From assembly GCA_022708505.1 (NCBI GenBank), contig JAKIYP010000010.1, positions 1-54,563 of the forward strand: a stretch of DNA of 54,563 bases, written 5' to 3'. The translations under genes and the position numbers were made by a program. The notes below the pieces were generated by a model that did not search any database, was not told where the DNA came from, and saw only the letters and a program-made list of their open reading frames with translations. How positions within the stretch are numbered: position 1 is the first letter of the stretch; every line of letters starts with the position of its first letter. Positions 14,602 through 20,816 of this stretch are shown here, piece after piece. The DNA comes from Bacteroidota bacterium. GTDB taxonomy: Bacteria; Bacteroidota; Bacteroidia; Bacteroidales; Paludibacteraceae.

Positions 14602-15066
14602 ATGTGGCCTTTACTAATTGGAGCTGGAGCAGTCGCCCTTCTTCTAAAAGAACTTTTTGAGGACGAAGTAGATTCTGGCAAAGAAATAAAATAACGCATC
14701 TTTATCAGTTTCGCTTATGAAGACGAGCAATACAGAGATTATTTGGTTGCACAGGCGAAAAATGAAAGGTCGCCATTTTCCTTCGTTGATATGTCAGTTA
14801 AACAACCGTGGGACGAAAAAATATGGAAACAAAAGTGCCGCACTAAAATAAAATCCTGTGATGGAATGATTGTTCTTTTAAGCAAAAATACATGGCATTC
14901 AAGTGGCGCAAGATGGGAAATTAAGTGTGCAAAAGAAGAAGGTATTCCGGTTCTTGGAATGCATATTAAAAAGAATGACCAAGGAGCAATCCCGCCCGAA
15001 TTAAAAGGAAAAAATATAATCACTTGGTCATGGGATAATTTGGCAAACGTAATTAAGAAAATATAA
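14602..15066 (+). pseudogene. TIR-like (ThsB/DUF1863-type) protein interrupted by an in-frame TAA
   Basis: One continuous frame runs from ATG 14602 to TAA 15066, broken only by TAA at 14692-14694. The first piece is a 30-residue membrane-anchor-like peptide (MWPLLIGAGAVALLLKELF). After the stop the frame resumes with RIFISFAYEDEQYRDYL, the first strand of a TIR-like fold. It continues with SPFSFVDMSVKQPWDEK, CDGMIVLLSKNT and GARWEIKCAKEEGIPV, where the W-E pair holds the likely catalytic glutamate. The gene at 16649 aligns along the whole domain (FIAFAIEDEKQRDLL), so strand A belongs to the protein. A restart at TTG 14743 would lose it. A one-base change (AAA to TAA) would explain the break. 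The next gene starts 1 bp after the final stop. Confidence 0.8.
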
Positions 15067-15067
15067 T

Positions 15068-15661
15068 ATGGGAATATACAGCAGTACATACTTAAAAAAC
15101 CTTGCGTCAACAAAGCAGAGATTGTTTGAAAACAAAATGTTTAGTGCTCGTAATGCACCAGTAACAACGAAATTTGACATTTTCTTATCTCATAGCTTTC
15201 TAGATAAAACAGAGGTTCAAGGTTTATATCAAGAATTAACTGATTTTGGATTTTCAGTTTATGTTGATTGGATAGTTGACCCACATCTTGATAGGGCAAA
15301 TGTTACTAAAGAATCTGCAACTCTTGTTAGAGAAAGAATGAAAAATTCCAGAACACTGCTACTCGCTATTTCGACAAATGCGACAATGTCTAAATGGATA
15401 CCATGGGAACTAGGTTATGTTGATGGAAATACTAATAAATGTGCTATAATTCCAGTATCTAAAGAAAGTACTCCACCTAAATCATTTAAGGGTGCTGAAT
15501 ATCTAGTATTATACCCGTTTATAAAAAAATTACCTGTTAAAGACACCAATGAAGATAAGTTATGGGTAATCCAAAGTGAATTTTCTTATTCTCAATTCGA
15601 TTCATGGATAAATACAGGGCTAATTATGGAAAACCGAAACGTTAATATTTTTACATTATGA
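15068..15661 (+). CDS. TIR-domain protein, candidate signal-producing NADase
   Basis: A 197-residue soluble protein with a TIR fold. The first strand is FDIFLSHSFLDK (residues 36-47), followed by GFSVYVDWIVDPHLDR and SRTLLLAISTNA. SKWIPWELGYVDG comes next; E114 after W113 is the conserved position expected to be catalytic in NAD-cleaving TIR proteins. It starts 1 bp after the interrupted TIR-like frame and shares an ATGA overlap with the caspase gene, which suggests coupled translation. TIR enzymes of defence systems turn NAD into cyclic nucleotide signals after phage infection. That role is inferred from the operon, not shown by the sequence. Confidence 0.88.
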   Translation: MGIYSSTYLKNLASTKQRLFENKMFSARNAPVTTKFDIFLSHSFLDKTEVQGLYQELTDFGFSVYVDWIVDPHLDRANVTKESATLVRERMKNSRTLLLAISTNATMSKWIPWELGYVDGNTNKCAIIPVSKESTPPKSFKGAEYLVLYPFIKKLPVKDTNEDKLWVIQSEFSYSQFDSWINTGLIMENRNVNIFTL

Positions 15662-16629
15662 GAAAAGCACTTGTTGTAGGTATAAATAGCTATCCCAATG
15701 CAGTATTATATGGATGCATTAATGATGCTTCTGCATTCGGAAACACATTGGAAACTAATGGAGATGGCTCTCCTAATTTTGATGTTCGTTTGCTAACAGA
15801 TGTTCCAACAAAGGGAGAGTTAAAAGGTCGGATTAAGGAACTTTTTGCAGGTGATTGCGAAACGGCTTTATTTTATTTTTCTGGTCATGGTTTTTTTGAC
15901 GAAACTGGAGGTGGTATTATTGTCACTCCTGATTTCAAGGCAAATGATGAGGGTATTTCAATGGATGAAATACTGAACATTGCAAATGAATCAAAAGCAA
16001 AAAATCGTGTAATCATTTTAGATTGTTGCCATTCAGGTGCATTTGGTACACCAAAATTTGGTGGAAATCAAAATGCACAGATTGGAGAAGGAGTTTCGAT
16101 TCTTACTGCAAGTAAGGATGACGAACCATCTGTTGAAGTGAACGGTCATGGTATTTTCACAAATTTATTATTGGATGCTTTACAAGGTGGAGCAGCTGAT
16201 TTGAGAGGACATATTACTCCAGGTAGTATATACTCTTATATTGACCAAGCACTTGGCCCATGGGACCAACGACCAGTATTTAAAACAAATATTACAAGGT
16301 TTACATCATTAAGAACTGTTTCACCTCAAGTAGCACCTGATATTTTAAGGAAATTAATACAATATTTTTCTTCACCAGAAGAGCAATTTAAACTTGACTC
16401 TTCATATGAATTTACGAACGACCCAGCCATAGAGCATAACTTCTTAGAACCATACGCAAATGAAAAAAATGTTTCAGTTTTTAAGGACTTGCAAAAATTG
16501 GCAAGTGTTGGTCTTGTCGTTCCCGTTGATGAACAACACATGTATTTTGCTGCTATGAATTCGAAGTGTTGTAGGCTCACCGCACTGGGTTATCATTATT
16601 GGAGACTTGTAAAAGATAAAAGAATTTAA
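15658..16629 (+). CDS. caspase-like cysteine protease with C-terminal extension
   Basis: A 323-residue protein with a peptidase C14 (metacaspase/caspase) domain in residues 1 to about 225. It has KALVVGINSY, the catalytic His77 in YFSGHGFFD, and the catalytic Cys124 in LDCCHSGAFG. The remaining ~100 residues (226-323, ending LTALGYHYWRLVKD) look like a small helix-rich domain, perhaps winged-helix. This could be the regulatory or ligand-sensing part. No signal peptide or membrane segment is seen. Its ATG overlaps the TIR stop (ATGA). In type IV Thoeris a TIR-made nucleotide activates such a protease, which degrades cell proteins and stops the phage. The same role is likely here but untested. 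Confidence 0.9.
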   Translation: MRKALVVGINSYPNAVLYGCINDASAFGNTLETNGDGSPNFDVRLLTDVPTKGELKGRIKELFAGDCETALFYFSGHGFFDETGGGIIVTPDFKANDEGISMDEILNIANESKAKNRVIILDCCHSGAFGTPKFGGNQNAQIGEGVSILTASKDDEPSVEVNGHGIFTNLLLDALQGGAADLRGHITPGSIYSYIDQALGPWDQRPVFKTNITRFTSLRTVSPQVAPDILRKLIQYFSSPEEQFKLDSSYEFTNDPAIEHNFLEPYANEKNVSVFKDLQKLASVGLVVPVDEQHMYFAAMNSKCCRLTALGYHYWRLVKDKRI

Positions 16630-16648
16630 CCATTAAAATTAAATAATT

Positions 16649-17020
16649 ATGGCAGACAAGAAAGTAGTATTTATTGCATTTGCAATTGAAGATGAAAAAC
16701 AAAGAGACTTATTGAAGGGTCAATCACTAAACACCAAATCACCATTTGAGTACATTGATATGTCCGTAAAAGAACCCTACGACAAGGATTGGAAAGAAAG
16801 AGTTAGGACAAGAATTAAACGTTCAGACGGTGTGATTGCTCTTGTAAGTAAAAATTCTCTTAAATCAAGCGGACAAAAATGGGAAATCCAATGTGCCAAA
16901 GAAGAAGGAAAGAAAGTAAGAGGAATCTGGGCATACACAGATGACAGAACCGACTTAGAAGGTGTATATACAAGGGTTTGGACTTGGGACAACATAAAAG
17001 ACTTTATTGATTCTCTTTAA
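16649..17020 (+). CDS. TIR-like (ThsB/DUF1863-type) protein
   Basis: A 123-residue single-domain protein: KKVVFIAFAIEDEKQRD (strand A and following loop), SPFEYIDMSVKEPYDK, SDGVIALVSKNS, and GQKWEIQCAKEEGKKV with the conserved W-E pair. It ends VWTWDNIKDFIDSL. It is clearly related to the interrupted TIR-like frame at 14602-15066 and less so to the TIR protein at 15068. It lies 19 bp after the caspase stop in the same direction. Thoeris loci often carry several TIR genes that answer to different phages, so it may be a second sensor. It has no membrane anchor, unlike the interrupted copy. Confidence 0.87.
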   Translation: MADKKVVFIAFAIEDEKQRDLLKGQSLNTKSPFEYIDMSVKEPYDKDWKERVRTRIKRSDGVIALVSKNSLKSSGQKWEIQCAKEEGKKVRGIWAYTDDRTDLEGVYTRVWTWDNIKDFIDSL

Positions 17021-17337
17021 GCCCACGCTTCACAGCCACACTCATTGCCAAGCCTCACGAGCCAGCGCTAAAGCCAAAGCTTGTCAAAGAGTGTGTCTGT
17101 CCCAACGCACGGCAGACAGAAACGAAGTGGCAAATTGAAAGAGAAATGACTGAATACAATAAACACCAGGCGGTAATACGCGGTATAAAATATTGGGGTT
17201 TAAGTGGTTATTCGAGCGTTCTGCCCCGCATCAAGTTCAGTTAACTGGACAGGATATTAGCCCGCACTCCCCAACGATTTCATACCGCCATCCGTTAGGT
17301 GGCATATTAAAAAAAAGAAAAACAAAATCGACAACAA
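17021..17337. other. non-coding spacer after the TIR/caspase operon
   Basis: A 317-bp gap. The first half is C/A-rich on the plus strand (CCCACGCTTCACAGCCACAC, CCCAACGCACGGCAG). The second half is the long inverted repeat listed separately (17165-17305). The open frame at 17193-17411 crosses that repeat and the next gene start and is not credible. Confidence 0.6.
17165..17305. repeat. long imperfect inverted repeat, attC-like recombination site candidate
   Basis: GCGGTATAAAATATTGGGG (17180-17198) pairs with the complement of 17269-17288 (GCGGTATGAAATCGTTGGGG) with one mismatch and one bulge. The centre is a near palindrome, GTTCAGTTAACTGGAC (17235-17250). The right end reads CCGCCATCCGTTAGGTGGC, in which GTTAGGT fits the GTTRRRY core of integron attC sites. 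A clear matching left core (RYYYAAC) is not seen, so the attC reading is tentative. It could instead be a structured RNA or terminator-like element. Confidence 0.55.
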
Positions 17338-17859
17338 ATGAAAATATCTCACATAATCGTTACGACATTGACTATGAGCATTATTTTAGCTTGTGCTCCA
17401 AGACAAGATAAAAATGCAGAAAACTTGACTGAAATTTATAGTTTAATGTTTAAAGATGCCTTGAAAAATCAAACCACAGCTCCCGATTTTGTAGTTTATA
17501 TAGCGAAAAACAGCAAAACTGGTGAATCGAAAGAAATTTGCACAACGACTGATGACTTATACTCAGGGGAAATAGTTGATTATAAAACAAGAACTGTTGT
17601 CTTTTCTGACAAAGATCATAAACGAATTGGTGCTCAGACATACGATAATAAGCTTGTTGACAGTATATTTAATTCTCTAAAAAAGACTAGTATAGACTCA
17701 ATCATAAAAGAAAATAATGAATTAGGATATTCAAAAACTTTAGAACACTACTCAACTAAATATTCCACAGGATATTTTGAACACGTGCTTTATCGAAATA
17801 GAATTCTTACAAATCGTGACTGTGAATCAGGTTATACTGTAGTAAAGAAAATCTATTGA
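17338..17859 (+). CDS. hypothetical lipoprotein
   Basis: A 173-residue protein with a lipoprotein signal peptide and a lipobox ending IILAC at about residue 19, so it is predicted to be lipid-anchored in an envelope membrane. The mature part (EIYSLMFKDALKNQTT..., ending YTVVKKIY) matches no family I recognise. It follows the attC-like element by about 30 bp, as a cassette gene would. It is AT-rich like the rest of the island. Confidence 0.75.
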   Translation: MKISHIIVTTLTMSIILACAPRQDKNAENLTEIYSLMFKDALKNQTTAPDFVVYIAKNSKTGESKEICTTTDDLYSGEIVDYKTRTVVFSDKDHKRIGAQTYDNKLVDSIFNSLKKTSIDSIIKENNELGYSKTLEHYSTKYSTGYFEHVLYRNRILTNRDCESGYTVVKKIY

Positions 17860-18466
17860 TATTTGTGAAAAAAAAGTCTTTTCAACCATTAAACTTGACA
17901 ACTGGGAACTCTCAAAGGTTGTCTCTGAATCAGCACTAAATGAGTTACAAGAAGAAATAAATAATACAACTGGACTAACCAAGATTTCAGAAATATTTAA
18001 TTGTGATGGAAGTGACGCAAGAAGAATAAAAGACTTTTGGGATAATAGAACCAATTGGCAACGGTGTAGAGAATGTAAATTTAAATGGAAAGAATGTTTT
18101 GACTGTGTCATTAAATGTGAAAGTCCTCTGGAAAGAGACTTGTTGTTAGAACTTCGGAAAAAGAGTATTATGGCAGTGATGCAAAGAAGAATTAATAAAG
18201 ACGGAACATACTATGACTTCCCGAAAAGTATTGACTTTGATAATCTTTTGACGATTCCAGATTTTTATATTGAAAAAAACGATATTAAACTATGTGTTTA
18301 TGCCGATGGACACACCTATCATGAAAGGACAGAAAAACAAGCACTCAGAGACAGAAATATCGACAGAGAATTACAACGAATAGGTTTTACTGTATTAAGA
18401 TATACAGGACAAGAAATTCGTAAGAACTGTGAACTTGTTGTTGAAAATATAATGAAGAATCTATAG
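17846..18466 (+). CDS. PD-(D/E)XK/DUF559-like nuclease, start missing or unusual
   Basis: An open frame runs from 17846 to TAG 18464-18466, but the first ATG in frame is at 18170. The conserved protein clearly begins earlier. The upstream part encodes a cysteine cluster (CRECKFKWKECFDCVIKC) and SPLERDLLLELRK, the usual entry helix with Glu of Vsr/DUF559 nucleases. Downstream come LLTIPDFYIE and KLCVYADGHTYHERTEK, giving an E...D...D-x-G active-site pattern, then IGFTVLRYTGQEI at the end of the fold. Either it starts at an ATT near 17855-17861, or it has lost its 5' end by recombination. It overlaps the lipoprotein frame by 14 bp. Confidence 0.65.
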   Translation, partial: RKSIDICEKKVFSTIKLDNWELSKVVSESALNELQEEINNTTGLTKISEIFNCDGSDARRIKDFWDNRTNWQRCRECKFKWKECFDCVIKCESPLERDLLLELRKKSIMAVMQRRINKDGTYYDFPKSIDFDNLLTIPDFYIEKNDIKLCVYADGHTYHERTEKQALRDRNIDRELQRIGFTVLRYTGQEIRKNCELVVENIMKNL

Positions 18467-18662
18467 GTTAAATGCTAGACAATAAAAACAAACTAATCAC
18501 AACAAGTTGCTAGCCCATACATACACACGTTTATGTTCACAGACTGGCTTACGCGCACTTAGCAGGTTTTACGCCCAAATTCACTTTGTTGCTGTGTGAT
18601 AATGAATATGTTCTAATCATCTAGTTTACATATACCAACTGTTAAAAATTAAATACATCAAT

Positions 18663-19556
18663 ATGGAATTACCAAAATACCACGAAACTTTTATTCCAAT
18701 TCTGCAAACATTAAATTCAGCAGAATCCCTTAAAAGCAGAGAATTAGCAATTTTAGTAAGAGATAAGTATTATTCTCAATTACCGGATGAGTTGCTAAAA
18801 CAAAAAACCACCTCAGGTGCAAATGTGCTACTTGACAGAATCCTTTGGGGTAAATCATATCTGAGGATGGCAAAATTTGTTTCGTATCCCAAACGAGGGC
18901 TTGTTCAAATAACAGAGAAGGGTAAACAGCTCTTAGCATCAGGAGTGTTGACCTTAAGTGATCTTCAAAACGACCAGGACTTTATATTTCATAGAGAGTC
19001 AGTTCGAACTACAAAAGAAAATCATATAGAAGTTGAAAATGTCAAGGTTGAAAGTGCTTCACCACAGGACCTGATTGATTCTGGATTTACAAGCATTGAA
19101 AAGGAAGTAAAGACTGAGCTTTTAGAAAAACTCAAAGAAATTGATCCCTATTATTTTGAAAAAGTTATCCTGATTCTTTTAAAAAAGATGGGATATGGTG
19201 ATTATGTTGAAACTTCAAAATCGGGTGATGGAGGTATAGATGGAATAATTAATGAAGATAAGTTGGGGCTTGAGAAAATATATACGCAAGCAAAACGCTA
19301 TAGTGAAAATAAAATCCGAGAAAAGGATATTAGAAATTTTATTGGCGCTATGAGTGGTGATACAACTAAAGGAGTTTTCATTACAACATCTACTTTCGAT
19401 GAATCTGCCATTAGAAAAACAAGAGAAGCACATCATACGATTATTTTAATTGACGGGACTAAGTTAGTTGATTTAATGCATCAGTATAATGTTGGTGTGC
19501 AGGTGAAAACTGTTTACGAGGTGAAAGAAATTGATAACGACTTTTTTGAAGAATAG
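18663..19556 (+). CDS. mrr: Mrr-type restriction endonuclease
   Basis: A 297-residue protein with both Mrr modules. An N-terminal winged-helix domain (residues 1 to about 90: VLLDRILWGKSYLRMAKFV, GLVQITEKGKQLL) recognises DNA. A C-terminal Mrr_cat domain (about 160-290) has MGYGDYVETSKSGDGGIDG and IYTQAKRY, which together form the D...QxK active site of this PD-(D/E)XK subfamily. Mrr enzymes cut methylated foreign DNA and need no partner methylase; none is present nearby. Non-coding spacers lie on both sides (18467-18662 and after 19556), so it looks like an independent unit of the island. Confidence 0.93.
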   Translation: MELPKYHETFIPILQTLNSAESLKSRELAILVRDKYYSQLPDELLKQKTTSGANVLLDRILWGKSYLRMAKFVSYPKRGLVQITEKGKQLLASGVLTLSDLQNDQDFIFHRESVRTTKENHIEVENVKVESASPQDLIDSGFTSIEKEVKTELLEKLKEIDPYYFEKVILILLKKMGYGDYVETSKSGDGGIDGIINEDKLGLEKIYTQAKRYSENKIREKDIRNFIGAMSGDTTKGVFITTSTFDESAIRKTREAHHTIILIDGTKLVDLMHQYNVGVQVKTVYEVKEIDNDFFEE

Positions 19557-19695
19557 ATGCTCACACCTCATAACTACATATTGTATCAAGGAGTAAGTCT
19601 TCTCCTGTGTGAGAAACTATAAAATTCTTCTAGATAGTCTGATAACAAAATGTATTCAAAACAATGAATCAAAAACATCAAAATACAAATACATT

Positions 19696-20139
19696 ATGAA
19701 AAAAGGTTTAATATTTTTAGGAGGTTTTGTTGCTGGTATATTGGCAACAATATTAGTAGCATATTTTATTACAATAGCAAACAAACCTAATGATGGCGGT
19801 TTAGTTGGACTTACATTATTCCCGGAAAAGGGAGAATGTATAACAACAACATTAAAAAACAAATCTTGTGAGATTAAAATTTTTCAAGTTCTTGCACCAA
19901 ATGCTGCATTGGGAAATATCAAATACTATACGGATGAAAAAAGATTTGGTGGTAAAACATACCGCAATTATGATATATTAAATGATGTAGTTGTTTTGCT
20001 TATAAATTATGACAACAAAACATATTATGACGACCAAAAAATAGACATATCCAATAAATGTGCGAGACAAATAGGTACATATCAATATACAACCAAAAGT
20101 GAATTTGAAAAAACTGTTCCTGCAATTGTTATTGAATAA
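19696..20139 (+). CDS. hypothetical membrane-anchored protein
   Basis: 147 residues from ATG 19696. A GTG at 19609 would add 29 residues ahead of the membrane segment and is less likely. A single N-terminal helix (GLIFLGGFVAGILATILVAY) is followed by an extracytoplasmic domain with three cysteines. I recognise no family. It precedes the HNH gene by about 20 bp in the same direction, and both have N-terminal membrane helices. They could form a pair, but this is only context. Confidence 0.65.
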   Translation: MKKGLIFLGGFVAGILATILVAYFITIANKPNDGGLVGLTLFPEKGECITTTLKNKSCEIKIFQVLAPNAALGNIKYYTDEKRFGGKTYRNYDILNDVVVLLINYDNKTYYDDQKIDISNKCARQIGTYQYTTKSEFEKTVPAIVIE

Positions 20140-20162
20140 CTTCAAAAATCAGAAACTAAAAT

Positions 20163-20465
20163 ATGCAGGCATTTATCTTATTGCTTTTTGTAATAGCAGT
20201 ATTGGTTTTAAAACATTTTGTCTTTGAATACAAGCGTAAGCAAAGACGTGATTATTACAGAAATGAATATTTGAAGTCAGATGCATGGCAACGGAAAAGA
20301 TATGTAGTATTAAAACGAGATAATTGGCGTTGTATTTATTGCGGCGCACGTGCCACACAAGTCCACCACAAGCGATATGCAAAACGAAACATTGGCAAAG
20401 AACCGATTGATTGGCTTGTTTCAGTTTGTGAAAACTGCCATAATTTAATACACCATGAACATTAA
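20163..20465 (+). CDS. membrane-anchored HNH endonuclease
   Basis: A 100-residue protein. A hydrophobic helix at residues 2-20 (MQAFILLLFVIAVLVLKHF) is followed by a basic linker. A compact HNH domain comes next: WRCIYCGARATQVHHKRY, then SVCENCHNLIHHEH, with two CxxC zinc knuckles and the HH...N...H catalytic pattern. HNH domains cleave DNA. A membrane anchor on one is unusual and would place the nuclease at the inner membrane, perhaps where phage DNA enters. It probably shares a transcript with the membrane protein before it. Confidence 0.85.
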   Translation: MQAFILLLFVIAVLVLKHFVFEYKRKQRRDYYRNEYLKSDAWQRKRYVVLKRDNWRCIYCGARATQVHHKRYAKRNIGKEPIDWLVSVCENCHNLIHHEH

Positions 20466-20531
20466 AAGTATTGCACGACAAAATCCCTATCGTGTATGCA
20501 CTAACAGCGATAAAAATAAAGAAATAGCGAA

Positions 20532-20816
20532 ATGGAAACTTCAAGATTTAACATATCAGACTACTTGGATAATAATGAAATGATTGCAGAATATCTTAAT
20601 ACTGTATTAGCAGAAGGAGATGACTCAGAGGTGATTGCTGCAATTGGACATATTGCAAAATCAATTGGTATGACCAAAATTGCACAGGAGACAGGATTAA
20701 GCAGACCGAGTTTATATAAAGCATTATCAGAAGGTTCAAAACCTCAATTTGACACAATAATGAAAGTGTTGAGAGCTATTGGGGGTCAAATACAAATCAA
20801 CCCAATGACTGCTTAA
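20532..20816 (+). CDS. HigA-type antitoxin (addiction-module antidote), no toxin seen
   Basis: A 94-residue protein. An N-terminal region (NISDYLDNNEMIAEYLNTVL) typical of the addiction-module antidote family is followed by a helix-turn-helix (MTKIAQETGLSRPSLYKAL). Such proteins neutralise a RelE/HigB-like ribosome-dependent RNase encoded next to them. Here the upstream neighbour is the HNH gene, the 66-bp gap has no toxin frame, and downstream the island ends at once. The antitoxin therefore appears orphaned. Its TAA (20814-20816) directly abuts the stop codon of the opposite-strand receptor remnant (20817). Confidence 0.82.
   Translation: METSRFNISDYLDNNEMIAEYLNTVLAEGDDSEVIAAIGHIAKSIGMTKIAQETGLSRPSLYKALSEGSKPQFDTIMKVLRAIGGQIQINPMTA

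Noticed and set aside
14602-14694. Independent 30-residue membrane peptide or toxin
   Set aside because: The frame continues in phase into the TIR-like domain, so a split anchor is a simpler reading than a separate peptide.
17193-17411. 72-residue frame across the attC-like element
   Set aside because: It runs through the inverted repeat and into the lipoprotein start in another frame.
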